The notes under the pieces were generated by a model. The model was not told where the DNA came from. It ran no database searches and saw only the letters and a program-made list of their open reading frames with translations. Below, one piece after another: positions 1 through 9,187 of a DNA stretch of 64,000 bases (within the stretch, counting starts at the first letter, position 1; each line of letters begins with the position of its first letter). The DNA is from Rhodospirillales bacterium (GTDB lineage Bacteria; Pseudomonadota; Alphaproteobacteria; Rhodospirillales; UBA2165), in assembly GCA_028345065.1 (NCBI GenBank), contig JAOMCN010000002.1, forward strand, positions 1-64,000, written 5' to 3'. A program made the position numbers and the translations under genes.

Positions 1-476
1 CTATAATCAACTACGGTGCATCGGGCGTCTTCGGTAGCGACACCCCGGAACCGCATTTCCGCTTCTGGCATTTCTTCGTCATGATGATGGCATTTATTTG
101 CTTCGCGTCGATGGTATATCTGAATGAACGCACCTGGCATTCGGCAGTCGCCGCCATTCCCGTCGGCGGCGTCGCCGGGAATGCCTTCGAATTGGTCTTT
201 AGGGGTGGCGCAACCGATTTCCTGAGTACGAACGGATTGGGCATTCTTGATAATTTCTACCTTAATGCTGCTGATTTTTTCATTCTAATAGGGATCCCCG
301 TTTATTTTCTGACGGAACAGATGGAGCCCCTTGATAAAGTCCTCTGCCTGACAATCTTTGCCAGTTACATAAGCCTGACGTTGGGGCTACTTCCGGCAGA
401 GCCCTCCACTTTCATTGCCATCGGAAGTCTCTACATTCTGCTCTTCTGGTCCGGCGCCAGGAACGTTGAGACCTGA
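1..476 (+). CDS. Signal peptidase II (LspA)-like membrane protein, 5' end outside window
   Basis: The reading frame is open to the window edge (first full codon at base 3), so the N-terminus is missing. Several hydrophobic segments are visible. The order GN, then TDF, then NAAD matches the LspA pattern GNxxDRxxxGxVxDF...NxAD, and both aspartates corresponding to the catalytic dyad (in TDF and NAAD) are kept. The usual GNLIDR is altered to GNAFEL. LspA cleaves lipoprotein signal peptides in the inner membrane; whether this divergent copy does so is inferred. It heads an operon with tiny gaps to the next genes rather than sitting by ileS, so it is probably a specialised paralogue. Start codon not visible. 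Confidence 0.6.
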   Translation, partial: IINYGASGVFGSDTPEPHFRFWHFFVMMMAFICFASMVYLNERTWHSAVAAIPVGGVAGNAFELVFRGGATDFLSTNGLGILDNFYLNAADFFILIGIPVYFLTEQMEPLDKVLCLTIFASYISLTLGLLPAEPSTFIAIGSLYILLFWSGARNVET

Positions 477-478
477 AC

Positions 479-631
479 ATGGAGAGTAACCGCGCCACGT
501 ATACAATAATTTTTGCGGCCCTGATCGCTGTCTCATACATGATAATAGTGAAGGAGATCCCCTCTGACTTCGGGACGGAAAGTGGTTATCATCTTCCGAC
601 CGGGATCTCCCTGTATAGAACGGAACGGTGA
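479..631 (+). CDS. 50-aa single-pass membrane protein
   Basis: This gene is too short for the ORF track. An ATG two bases after the upstream stop opens a 50-codon frame that ends in TGA overlapping the next ATG by one base (TGATG), typical of translational coupling. The product has a short polar N-terminus, one hydrophobic helix (about residues 8-25, TIIFAALIAVSYMIIV) and a polar tail. I do not recognise a family. Its support is the coupling on both sides and the membrane-helix character. It is probably an inner-membrane accessory of the LspA-like protein or the exported protein encoded next to it. Confidence 0.6.
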   Translation: MESNRATYTIIFAALIAVSYMIIVKEIPSDFGTESGYHLPTGISLYRTER

Positions 632-1596
632 TGGCAAAACTGACCGTTTCCAGGATTTGTCTGGCCATCATGGTTTGCGCCTTTACCTTCGCGTCGGCGT
701 CATCACAGCATCCGACACCCCCTGAAATCAGGGCGATTGACGATGCCATCAGCCGCCGCGACATCCCGCATGCGGACTTTCTCATAGCGAAGTATCTGGG
801 TGCGTCCTTTGAAAAAGGAGAAACCCTGAAATCCCATAACCGTCTTCTCCCCTACTTCAAGAGGCATCCCGGCTGGGCGCCGACGCACTTCATCTCAGGA
901 AAGTACTCCAGCGAGTTTATCGATTTTTTTTCGCGCGGTTCATGGAGCATCTGGGGGGATGCCTCGAGGTCGAATAATTCCCGTCATAGCAAAATTCTTA
1001 TCGAGGAGGGAACCTACGGAAATAAGGCCGTCGTAATATGGGGAACACCCTCCTACAGGAACTGGTACGTCCTCAATGATCCCGGACCCAGCCTTCTGAC
1101 CGTCATTGGTTCAGAGGACACGCGGGTCGTATTCGAACAAAAAAATAAAGGCGGTAGCTGGGAGTACTGCAAACGGAACACCATGAACCGTGAAGGCACA
1201 ATACAATACATCTGGGAACCTGAATTCATTGACCTCGACAATGACGGCGGGAGGGAACTCCTCATACGATACAACGTCATGATGGCAGACGGATACCGTC
1301 AGATACTGGATATTTATGATATCTCCTCCTTCTGCCGACCGGAATTGCTCAGAACGTTCATCGGCATCCACGGGATCGCAACCCACCACCGCAATTCAAT
1401 CGTCGTCTCCGATGAGACGTCTTTAGACGGGAAGGCGATCCTCTCCCAGGACAGGCAAAAGTTTAGATCCTTCCGCCTGGAAAAAGGGAAATTCATCAAA
1501 ATATCTGAAACCCTTGAAGATAATTTTCTATGGAAAAGCGACTGGACGAAGAGGGTAAAGGCGGTCGCAGAAAAAATGAAGAGAAAGGACTTATAA
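631..1596 (+). CDS. Exported protein with Ca-binding-like repeat
   Basis: Residues 1-25 form a Sec signal peptide with an ASA-type cleavage region, so the mature protein should be periplasmic or secreted. Residues 201-210 (DLDNDGGREL) resemble the DxDxDG loop of FG-GAP/VCBS-type beta-propeller or EF-hand-like repeats, followed by a beta-rich stretch. No enzyme motif was recognised. The ATG at 631 was chosen over the GTG at 628 because it overlaps the upstream stop. The stop at 1594-1596 overlaps the ATG of the ARPP-1 gene, so these genes are co-translated. Function unknown. Confidence 0.75.
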   Translation: MAKLTVSRICLAIMVCAFTFASASSQHPTPPEIRAIDDAISRRDIPHADFLIAKYLGASFEKGETLKSHNRLLPYFKRHPGWAPTHFISGKYSSEFIDFFSRGSWSIWGDASRSNNSRHSKILIEEGTYGNKAVVIWGTPSYRNWYVLNDPGPSLLTVIGSEDTRVVFEQKNKGGSWEYCKRNTMNREGTIQYIWEPEFIDLDNDGGRELLIRYNVMMADGYRQILDIYDISSFCRPELLRTFIGIHGIATHHRNSIVVSDETSLDGKAILSQDRQKFRSFRLEKGKFIKISETLEDNFLWKSDWTKRVKAVAEKMKRKDL

Positions 1597-2591
1597 TGCA
1601 GACAATAGAAAACCGCATAAATGAATTGCATTTAGGCGATCCCGTGACGTTCAGGAAATTAACGATGTTTCCCCTGAAGGGGCAGGGGGAACCGTCAATC
1701 GATTACCTCACCCTCGACGAAGCGTTGAGTGCTGAGACAGCCGGCATTTCTGAAGTTTCCCGGTCTGGTTCGGTATCCGGCCTTAAATTCCTGAACGACG
1801 GGGATAAACCCGTCTTCCTCCTCGATGGGGAGGAACTTATAGGTGCCAAGCAGAACCGCATTCTGAACCTGAGCGTTCTGGTTCCCGAACATGCAGAGAT
1901 TATCATTCCCGTATCCTGCGTCGAACGGGGCCGATGGTCTTACAATTCCGAGGGCATGCGCACCTCCAACCGTTCCTACTTCTCGGAGGGTCGTGCGAAG
2001 AAAGCACGTATGGTGTCGGCCTCCCTCGGCAACTCAATGCCGGCCATGTCCGATCAATGCGAAGTCTGGCATGACGTCGCCAGAAAAAGTGCATCGTTCA
2101 GAGTTCGGTCAGATTCTGACGCCATGTCCGATATTTTCGAACAACACAGTTCCCGGATTGACGAGTTTGTCGATGCATTCCAACAGGAAGATAATCAGGT
2201 AGGGGCACTTTTTTCGATCGGAGATAACGTCGCCGGTGTCGATATATTCGATAAAACATCAACGTTACGTCATCTTCTCCCGAAACTGGTGCGTAGTTAC
2301 GCACTCGATGCCCTCGATAGTAATTTTGTGACCATCTCAGATAATGCCGAAAAGGCCGCCGACGAATTTCTCACAGTCGTCAGGTCACTCGAAACGAGAC
2401 CCTTCCCCGCCATCGGAATGGGAGAAGATGTACGCTTTGCCGGAGACGCCATCGCCGGCGGCGCATTGTTAAATGACGGCGCGGTTACTCACCTCTGCGC
2501 CTTCCCTCTTAAGCCGGAGGCAGATGATGTGAGCTCATTCACACGATCGAGGATGGCCAGGGCGTCATTCCGGAGGAGGGCTCATTCATGA
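1596..2591 (+). CDS. ARPP-1 family protein (DUF6569-like), copy 1
   Basis: About 331 aa. It carries the hallmarks of the ARPP-1 family (named for association with ADP-ribosylglycohydrolase and rhodanese-phosphatase-superfamily proteins): YLTLDEA, ISEV.RSGSV, FLLDGEELIGAKQNRILN and the IPVSCVE.GRWSY block. The family is predicted to work in conflict or nucleotide/ADP-ribose-linked pathways; its biochemistry is not settled as far as I know. The ATG at 1596 overlaps the upstream stop. It is preferred to the ORF-track start at 1530 because a paralogue at 17196-18188 begins at the equivalent position (MQxIE). The end overlaps the next gene (ATGA). The paralogue is clearly similar along its whole length. 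Confidence 0.85.
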   Translation: MQTIENRINELHLGDPVTFRKLTMFPLKGQGEPSIDYLTLDEALSAETAGISEVSRSGSVSGLKFLNDGDKPVFLLDGEELIGAKQNRILNLSVLVPEHAEIIIPVSCVERGRWSYNSEGMRTSNRSYFSEGRAKKARMVSASLGNSMPAMSDQCEVWHDVARKSASFRVRSDSDAMSDIFEQHSSRIDEFVDAFQQEDNQVGALFSIGDNVAGVDIFDKTSTLRHLLPKLVRSYALDALDSNFVTISDNAEKAADEFLTVVRSLETRPFPAIGMGEDVRFAGDAIAGGALLNDGAVTHLCAFPLKPEADDVSSFTRSRMARASFRRRAHS

Positions 2592-3283
2592 CAAGTTTCA
2601 CGGAAACATTCGAAAAGTGCGGCATCTGCGGCACATTCACCAAACACATGGTTATGTTGAGCACCAATTCCTTCGGATCTCCGGATTTGGATCTCCGGCC
2701 GCCCGGTATGAAACGCCATACGATGGATGAGTGGCTCCAGGAGTGCCCGAAGTGCGGTTATGTCTCGGTATTCATTGGTGAGATAAAGGAAGGCGTCAGG
2801 GAAATCGTCGAGGGGGAAGAATATTCAGCACTCCATACGGGTCCCCTCTCAGGTACGCTGGCAAACCGTTTTCTCAAGGCTTCCCTGATTTCCGAATGTC
2901 TTGGAAATAGGAAGGGGGCCGGTACGTACGCCTTATATGCAGCCTGGGCGGCAGATGACGTCGGTGACCGGGCAACCGCCAGAACAGCTCGCTTAAAAGC
3001 CGCCGAACACTACATGGGCGTCGCCTCCCGCTTAGAGAAACGCGACCCCACCTCCACACGAGCCATTACCCTGAAAACACAGACCGTCGATATTCTGCGG
3101 CGATCCGGTCGTTGGGAAGAAGCTGAACAACTGGCCGACAGTCTGTCGGAACAGCAAATTGATGCGAAAATTAAGGCGGTAATCAATTTCCAGAAGTCTC
3201 TTCTCCGGCAACGGAATGACAGTCCCCATAGGGTAAACGACATAATAAATATTGATGAACGGAACAAAATTAATTCGCAGTGA
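2588..3283 (+). CDS. Zinc-ribbon protein with helical C-terminal domain
   Basis: 231 aa. Four cysteines in two CxxC pairs (C11/C14 and C53/C56, the second in ECPKCGY) predict an N-terminal zinc ribbon. The rest is mostly helical, with a TPR-like region around residues 90-200 (TYALYAAWAADD, then AEHYMGVASRLE). The start overlaps the ARPP-1 stop by four bases (ATGA), so it is the last coupled gene of this operon. The family is uncharacterised. A partner or adaptor role for ARPP-1 is inferred only from the coupling. Confidence 0.75.
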   Translation: MTSFTETFEKCGICGTFTKHMVMLSTNSFGSPDLDLRPPGMKRHTMDEWLQECPKCGYVSVFIGEIKEGVREIVEGEEYSALHTGPLSGTLANRFLKASLISECLGNRKGAGTYALYAAWAADDVGDRATARTARLKAAEHYMGVASRLEKRDPTSTRAITLKTQTVDILRRSGRWEEAEQLADSLSEQQIDAKIKAVINFQKSLLRQRNDSPHRVNDIINIDERNKINSQ

Positions 3284-3501
3284 AGTCTTTGGTTTAGATG
3301 CCCGGCGGGAGAATATTCACGAAGATGTGACTTCTAACCGTTTCTATAAGCGGGAGGCACCGTAGCGGTCTTCTCACTTAGAACTGAAATTCGGCATTCC
3401 GCCTGACTTTTCAAGAATGCAGCAGACCGCTTTTGAAAAAGGTGTAACGAAATTTGGATTATTTAAAATTTGGGATTTGTCGTAAGAAAGGAACGTCTTT
3501 T

Positions 3502-5418
3502 ATGGGTCAGAATTTTAACGCCTTCCTCGCCGCTGTAATACTCGCCGGCACTTCCACACTTCTCCACAACACTGCCGGCGCGGCCACCGCCGACGAGATC
3601 GAGGACATCTGCAATGAGCGATACTATAATGCAGACCCTCGTACCTCCGTGAGACGACCGCAACGACCTCAGCATTCTAAATCAAGGTCCGCATCAAGGT
3701 TAGTCCGGGGACTAATCTCTGAGGCTCCCCAACATGAGACATCAACGCCTCTGCAAGTACCTATCCTGGATAATACTGTCTCGTTTCGTATAAATCAGGT
3801 ACGCCGGCATGAGCGGGGCGCCTTGAAACGCGATAAGCTGCAGCAAATCGAAGCTGAACCCAACCGTGACGCCTATCCCGAAGCTGACCCCAATCCCGTC
3901 AAGGTAACGGCTGAGACACCCGTCTCGACCTTCGGAGCGGACGTCGATCGGGCGTCTTATACTCTGGTCCGGAGGCATCTTCTCGAGCGCGACGTCCTGC
4001 CTCCCGCAGACGCCGTGCGCACGGAGGAGATCGTCAATGCCTTCCGCTATTCCTACGATGCGCCGACGGACCTCAACGGACGATTTAAGCCGTCCATCGC
4101 CATGTTCCCCGCTCCCTGGTCTCCCCGTAAACAGCTTCTCAGAATAGGCATTAAGGCTGCCCAGCCGGCTCCAGACAAACGGCCACCCGCCAACATTGTC
4201 TTCCTCATCGACGTCTCCGGTTCAATGAGTTCCCGGGATAAGCTGCCACTCGCCAAGGCTTCCGTCTGCATGTTACTGCATAAGTTAAACCCCCAGGACC
4301 GCGTCGCCCTCGTCGTCTATGCCGGTGCCGCCGGCACCAAACTCAAGCCGACACCCGCGCACGAAAGGGCGAAGGTACTCGCCGCTCTCGATGACCTTGA
4401 GAGCGGTGGATCGACGGCAGGTGGAGAAGGTATCCGCCTGGCCTATTCACTGGCAGAGAAGAGCTTCCGGAAGAACGGCGTGAACAGGATCGTCCTCGCT
4501 ACCGACGGTGACTTCAACGTCGGGATTCACGAACCCCGTAGGCTCCGTGACTTCATCTCCCGGAAGCGTAAGACGGGGGTCTTCCTGACGGTTTTAGGCT
4601 TCGGTCTTGGCAATTACCGGGATACGATGATGCAGACCCTGTCGCAGGCCGGCAACGGCATGGCCGCCTACATCGACAACATCAAGGAGGCGCGTCGTGT
4701 CCTCGTCGATGACGTCCTGTCGTCCCTCGTCACCGTCGCAAGAGACGTCAAGTTCCAAATAGAGTTCAATCCCGAACGTGTCGCCGAATACCGCCTCATC
4801 GGTTACGAGACGCGTCTCCTCAAGCGGACCGAATTCAATAACGACCGCGTCGATAGCGGTGACATCGGCGCCGGCCACACGGTGACGGCGCTCTATGAAC
4901 TGACATTAGTCGGTGGTGATACGCTCTCCTACCCGCTGCGGTACGCAAGGAAGAAGACGGAAGGCAACGTAAACGCCGAATTTGCTTTCCTTCGCATCCG
5001 CTTCAAAGTCAGGGGTGAGGACCGGAGCAGGCTTATTGAACGGTCCATAAACGAGAGCGACGCAATCACCGAAGGGGTCGACGTACCGACGGACGCACGT
5101 TTTGCCGCTGCCGCAGCCTGGTTCGCCGAGGCGCTCCGGAATTCTCCCCACGTCCCCGCGAACTGGTCTGACATCAGCAGGTTCGCGGATGCAGTTATCG
5201 GGGACGGCGACCCGGACGAACGCCAGGAATTTCTGCGCCTTGTCAGGACGGCCGAAGAAATCGCTGACCGCGGACAGAGAAAAATTGATCAATCGCATCT
5301 GGACACGCGTCCGGTCGTGGAAAACGAAAATGAGGTGCTAAAAATCCTCGACGATATCATGAAGGAAATGATGCAGGGCACCGATCTTATCGATAAATCT
5401 CCCCTGAGTGTGACTTAA
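3502..5418 (+). CDS. VWA-domain protein, YfbK-like
   Basis: 638 aa from the ATG at 3502, chosen over the upstream in-frame start at 3454 because AAAGGAA lies 8 bases ahead and a signal peptide follows directly (residues 1-28, ending AGAATA). The N-terminal half has the conserved VSTFGADVDRASY / EEIVNAFRYSY block of the YfbK family. A von Willebrand A domain follows with the MIDAS motif DVSGSMS (about residue 235), a T in GGSTAGGEG and D in ATDGDFNVG. The C-terminal third matches the YfbK-type C-terminal domain. Predicted periplasmic metal-dependent protein-binding protein; substrates unknown. It appears to be transcribed alone. Confidence 0.85.
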   Translation: MGQNFNAFLAAVILAGTSTLLHNTAGAATADEIEDICNERYYNADPRTSVRRPQRPQHSKSRSASRLVRGLISEAPQHETSTPLQVPILDNTVSFRINQVRRHERGALKRDKLQQIEAEPNRDAYPEADPNPVKVTAETPVSTFGADVDRASYTLVRRHLLERDVLPPADAVRTEEIVNAFRYSYDAPTDLNGRFKPSIAMFPAPWSPRKQLLRIGIKAAQPAPDKRPPANIVFLIDVSGSMSSRDKLPLAKASVCMLLHKLNPQDRVALVVYAGAAGTKLKPTPAHERAKVLAALDDLESGGSTAGGEGIRLAYSLAEKSFRKNGVNRIVLATDGDFNVGIHEPRRLRDFISRKRKTGVFLTVLGFGLGNYRDTMMQTLSQAGNGMAAYIDNIKEARRVLVDDVLSSLVTVARDVKFQIEFNPERVAEYRLIGYETRLLKRTEFNNDRVDSGDIGAGHTVTALYELTLVGGDTLSYPLRYARKKTEGNVNAEFAFLRIRFKVRGEDRSRLIERSINESDAITEGVDVPTDARFAAAAAWFAEALRNSPHVPANWSDISRFADAVIGDGDPDERQEFLRLVRTAEEIADRGQRKIDQSHLDTRPVVENENEVLKILDDIMKEMMQGTDLIDKSPLSVT

Positions 5419-5516
5419 AGCGGTTTTAGTAAACGCCAACCGGGTTCCAGAGAACGAAGTAGAAGGAATGCACGCCTCAATCACTAACGTCAGGATGCAG
5501 TAAAGGAGTGGAGCGG

Positions 5517-5951
5517 ATGAACACAAAGAAATTCATAGATGCACTTTTAATCAGCCTTTTTGCCTTCGCATCTCCGGTTCGTTCGGACACGCTTCCGGTC
5601 GTGAAAGCTCCCCCGGGTGACATCAAGGTACGGCCTTTCTATTCCGTAGATTACCACGACCCTAAAGCGCAGTTTGATGACAGGGTTTGGTTTGACAGCG
5701 GGTCCGATACTTCATACGCCCTGGATGCCCTCGCTCTGGATTATATCCCGAACCCTTACATAAGAAGAGAAATTGGTTCGGTCTACTGGTGCGGTACACC
5801 AACCGGCGCATACATGAGAAGGTATGGCAAACCCCCGGAGGCATACCTGCGGAAACGCGCGGCCAGAATGGAGGCAAAATATCTCAATTTCCTGGCTAAC
5901 CGATATTTGAAAGGATATCCAGGAAGGCCACTAATTTCCAAACACGAATGA
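5517..5951 (+). CDS. Small exported protein of unknown function
   Basis: 144 aa from the ATG at 5517, which has AAAGGAG 8 bases upstream; the ORF-track GTG at 5508 lies inside that ribosome-binding site. Residues 1-22 look like a signal peptide (ALLISLFAFASPVRS). The mature part is rich in Tyr and Arg and ends in a basic helix. No family recognised. It lies about 100 bases after the VWA gene and 15 bases before the next gene on the same strand, so the two small genes may be co-transcribed. Confidence 0.6.
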   Translation: MNTKKFIDALLISLFAFASPVRSDTLPVVKAPPGDIKVRPFYSVDYHDPKAQFDDRVWFDSGSDTSYALDALALDYIPNPYIRREIGSVYWCGTPTGAYMRRYGKPPEAYLRKRAARMEAKYLNFLANRYLKGYPGRPLISKHE

Positions 5952-5966
5952 TCAATCCTGAAGTAC

Positions 5967-6446
5967 ATGAAAAAACTGCTGAAATTTCCGCGTATTCAGA
6001 GATTTATAGACCGGGAAAACAGGATCGTCCGTGGCCCTGATTTTGGATTTCAAATTTTATCGGTTAGGAGGACCTTCAACGCATCAATTGAAACTGTGGT
6101 AAAGGTGGAAATCGGCAGGCATAAAGTTCTCCTGACCCCGGAAGAGGCAAGTCATTACGCAAGCTGGTGGAAGTCAAATAGGGACAGGTACAGAAGTCCA
6201 CGGAAATTAAGACAATGGTGGGAAGAAAAACTGGATGACTGCAGTTCATCGGACAGGAAAAAGATGAAGAAAACCGGCCTAAAGGAAATCTGGCGCCTGG
6301 GTCTGAGCTGGGAGGAAGCACAGCATGTTTATTTAACGTGTACGGGTATTCCTGGGTACGAACCCCCGGCCCCTCGAAAGGTGATTAAATTCAGGGAATA
6401 TCTTTTAAAAAAACAAATGCGGGGAATGCCTTTCATTTGGTGGTAA
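5967..6446 (+). CDS. Hypothetical 159-aa basic protein
   Basis: The product is basic and Trp-rich, with no signal peptide. The middle (about residues 50-110) is an alternation of helices with SWEEAQ and WWEEKL-type segments. I do not recognise the family. Its start is 15 bases after the preceding exported-protein gene. An upstream SD is not obvious, so the start is taken as the first ATG. Real-gene status rests on length, spacing and codon character. Confidence 0.5.
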   Translation: MKKLLKFPRIQRFIDRENRIVRGPDFGFQILSVRRTFNASIETVVKVEIGRHKVLLTPEEASHYASWWKSNRDRYRSPRKLRQWWEEKLDDCSSSDRKKMKKTGLKEIWRLGLSWEEAQHVYLTCTGIPGYEPPAPRKVIKFREYLLKKQMRGMPFIWW

Positions 6447-6510
6447 TTATTTTCCAGCCTTTCTAGGGTCTCCAAATGAGGCATCCAGGAAACTCTCAAT
6501 CAAACCAACC

Positions 6511-7323
6511 CTACCAGCTCGTCTCGTAAAGCCAGATGAGATTGTGATCCTCGAGGACGGTCATCGTCACGACGCGGTCCAAACGAAGCCGATGTTTGAT
6601 GTGCCATATGGGGGCACCCGAAAGGCCGCAGATAGGCATAGTAAACTTCGCCTCGGGTCGGTTGACGTCATTGCATTTGAGGCCTTCAGCATTCCACTCG
6701 AGACCTCGATCCGGTTTCGTAATTTTTAACTTTTCTCCGAAGGGTCGTGCCGTTTTAATCCACTCTCTGAGGTTCAGTTTCGAGGCATCCAGGATGACGT
6801 GAAGACCGAACTCGTAATCCATAACGGGGCGGCGATAGTAAACGGCGTGAGCGACTTTAGCGCCTTCCGGAATTTCGATCCCCGTATGTCTTCTAAAAAA
6901 TGCCGGTGCGTTGTCTGTAAGTAGGGACGTATTTTCGTAAAATTCGGGCGTCAATGCTTTTCTGAAGTTATGAACAAAAATGCCAATCGGTGCCAGGACC
7001 ATTATAAAAAAACCCGATAGAACTGAAAAAAAAATCACAACCTTTGCGGCTTTCTTCCAGAAGTTCATGGCGCCCTTCGATGCCGTTCGCCAGACGACAA
7101 CCGTCGGTATGAAACCCAGAATGATGAACACTAAGTTGGCAATAGAAAACGAAGATCCTTCACCCAAGAGCATCCACCAGAACAGCAGGACCCCCAGCGG
7201 TAACGCGAAGCCACCTAAACCGACACCCCAGAAGGCCCATCCCAAACCCACTTCACCATTCCAGATGCGATTGATCATATTTTCTCTATTGGTAGCCTTA
7301 CTAAACGGATAAATTGTAAGCAT
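6511..7323 (-). CDS. Membrane protein with three N-terminal TM segments
   Basis: 270 aa. Three hydrophobic segments lie in the first 120 residues (around 27-52, 58-78 and 92-116), followed by a soluble C-terminal domain of about 150 aa with no recognised motif. The start at 7323 has AGAGGCAGGG upstream; a second ATG at 7278 is possible. The gene is convergent with the preceding plus-strand pair. Function unknown; a sensor or scaffold with a cytoplasmic or periplasmic domain fits the layout but is not shown. Confidence 0.65.
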   Translation of the reverse strand: MLTIYPFSKATNRENMINRIWNGEVGLGWAFWGVGLGGFALPLGVLLFWWMLLGEGSSFSIANLVFIILGFIPTVVVWRTASKGAMNFWKKAAKVVIFFSVLSGFFIMVLAPIGIFVHNFRKALTPEFYENTSLLTDNAPAFFRRHTGIEIPEGAKVAHAVYYRRPVMDYEFGLHVILDASKLNLREWIKTARPFGEKLKITKPDRGLEWNAEGLKCNDVNRPEAKFTMPICGLSGAPIWHIKHRLRLDRVVTMTVLEDHNLIWLYETSW

Positions 7324-7678
7324 CTGTGCCCTGCCTCTTCTCTCTATCTGTAAAACGCCTGAAAAATGAAAATTATTGAAGGACGTGAGAACTTTTTTGG
7401 AATAAAACAGAACTATTTTTTACCGTCTCGGATCATTGCCCTTCCTGTTCAGTTTCTTCTTCGATCTACGAAGTGCCTCGGCTATTCCTTCTGCTTATTT
7501 AATTTTTAGTTTTTCAAGAATTGAGTTAATTTTCTCCCGTATTGGGGGGAGTTATACGGTCGCTTAATGTGGCATCGGACATTGTCTAAATTGTGGTTAA
7601 GGTATGGCCGGATATAGCCGTATCCGGATGAGAGCGGAATATTCTCAGGTCAATTAACATGACCACCTACGGGGTAGA
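7324..7678. other. Non-coding gap with a short hairpin
   Basis: No complete gene seen in 355 bases. It contains a perfect small inverted repeat CCGGATA-N6-TATCCGG (near 7599-7618), downstream of the minus-strand PcfJ-like gene but without a T tract, so at best a weak terminator. A short open frame around 7423-7497 (minus) ends in RSKKKLNRKGNDPRR but has no start codon and begins right after a stop; it may be a remnant of a lost gene. Confidence 0.4.
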
Positions 7679-9073
7679 TTATTCTGCTGATTTCTTGCTG
7701 TCCTGGTAGTTATCTAAATTAAATTTTTCGTCGAAGTTTTGTTTTTCTGGTCGTTTCAAGGAAGGCTTAATGGGCTTTGGACTGGTCTCAAACATGGAAG
7801 GCGTCTCCACACCGAGATTATCGATGAGCAATCTCAGGTAAGTGACGAGTTTATCCGATGATCGCATGTTCTTCCCCCCCGCGGCATCAGCAAAAATCCA
7901 CTGACCACCACCTTTGGGATTTGTATTCCTTATCCTGACGGTCGCCGGTTCCGGGCCTTCCCAGTGGTAATAAAAAACCCCCCCCGAAACGACATCGCCA
8001 ACAAGTTCGGATAGGCAATTCTGCATCGAGTGGGCTTCCTCCCTCATGGCATCGGGGCTCGATAGAGGTATCAGCTGTTTGTGAGGGCGGAGGGGCGGCT
8101 CCGGAAATGAAATGAATTCCGATAGCCTCTCCTCCCATCGCCGGACCATACGTCTTGCCTCTTCGGGTGTTCCGACGTTGCGAATGGCATCTACGATGCG
8201 GCTTCTGATGTCTGTGGGCGCGGCCTCGAGAAGATTGATGAGGTTTCTTAATTGCCGATAAGATTGCAACCTTCTTGCTTCAAGTACCCGGATCATCGGG
8301 GGTGCGAGGAGTTCGTCGGGGAGCCGCTTTAAACCAAAGACGAATTCCCACTTGGGGCTTTTCTCATGGGAGAGGAGGTCGGATCTCTTCGGGCAATGCA
8401 TCACAGAGGCCAATTCAAAATAAAATTCAGGTTCGTAATAAGTGTCCCCCAGTCGCTTGAGGACTTTCAGGACCCTCCCCCCCTCTGGAACGGAGATCAG
8501 GCTGTTGATCAGTTTTTTTCTTTTTGAGGACATGATTTCGCCGGCGAGGTCCTTACGACGCCTTCTGGATAAGCGTGACGCTCCGGAAAGAACCAGAACG
8601 GCGACGACGAACTGCCCGTAGTTGGCGCGAATTTCCTGATCCAGAAACCTGGCAAATTCCGGCACCTGCCAAATCATATCCAGAAGTAACCAGCTGTACT
8701 GGCCGAAAGGAGCGACGAGGCTCCTGATGGAGCGGGGGATCGACGAAAGATAGGCTATGAATGCTCCTCTTTCCTGTTGATGCCACTTCGGGGAGCGTCT
8801 GACGTTCATCTTCGGAAACCGCATCCTGAAAGAAACTTCGGATGTCTTCCAGACGCCGCCTTCATCCATGAACCTCCAGTGGGGGATGACTTCCCTGGCG
8901 GGCCTCCCCTCCGCTTTTTTTTGCCAGCAACCGAACAGATGATCCCAGCTGCCGTAGACGTAGCGAAGGCCTTCGACCTCTTCGACGAGGTTCTCGGTTG
9001 AATACTGATAACACCAGTTGACGGCCGTCCGGGCCTCTCTGTCATCAGGTAAATCAAGCGGTATTTGCTCCAT
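7679..9073 (-). CDS. PcfJ-like domain protein
   Basis: 464 aa. The C-terminal third has the PcfJ-like pattern: EAHSMQNCLSELVGDV followed by a GGVFYY strand and ATVRIRN, matching the family arrangement with a conserved H/S-x-Q/H-x-C and a glycine-rich turn. The N-terminal two thirds are helical and unrecognised. PcfJ-like proteins are named from conjugative plasmids and are widespread in accessory DNA; their activity is not established. The gene diverges from the WYL regulator. A candidate operator (9095-9113) lies 22 bases upstream of its ATG, so repression at that site would control it. SD is weak. Confidence 0.6.
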   Translation of the reverse strand: MEQIPLDLPDDREARTAVNWCYQYSTENLVEEVEGLRYVYGSWDHLFGCWQKKAEGRPAREVIPHWRFMDEGGVWKTSEVSFRMRFPKMNVRRSPKWHQQERGAFIAYLSSIPRSIRSLVAPFGQYSWLLLDMIWQVPEFARFLDQEIRANYGQFVVAVLVLSGASRLSRRRRKDLAGEIMSSKRKKLINSLISVPEGGRVLKVLKRLGDTYYEPEFYFELASVMHCPKRSDLLSHEKSPKWEFVFGLKRLPDELLAPPMIRVLEARRLQSYRQLRNLINLLEAAPTDIRSRIVDAIRNVGTPEEARRMVRRWEERLSEFISFPEPPLRPHKQLIPLSSPDAMREEAHSMQNCLSELVGDVVSGGVFYYHWEGPEPATVRIRNTNPKGGGQWIFADAAGGKNMRSSDKLVTYLRLLIDNLGVETPSMFETSPKPIKPSLKRPEKQNFDEKFNLDNYQDSKKSAE

Positions 9074-9094
9074 AACGGTTATTTGATATGATGA

Positions 9095-9113
9095 AGGTGT
9101 CAGAAACGGTCAT
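9095..9113 (-). promoter_or_regulatory. Candidate operator, site 1 of 5
   Basis: On the minus strand the site reads ATGACCGTTTCTGACACCT, a member of the TGACC-N5-TGTCACAT set found also at 14097, 18229, 57669 and 61566. It lies between the divergent PcfJ-like gene and the WYL regulator. It is the weakest match in its right half (GACACC instead of GTCACA). The binding protein is unknown; the adjacent WYL protein is the obvious candidate. Confidence 0.45.
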
Positions 9114-9187
9114 ATTATATAAGTTTCACCCTACTCCCGATTTTGACTCTGTGTTAACCTTGCTCAGATGCGGTAAGGGAGAGTGAC

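Noticed and set aside
387-785. 132-aa minus-strand ORF
   Set aside because: It overlaps three coupled plus-strand genes and has no SD or motif.
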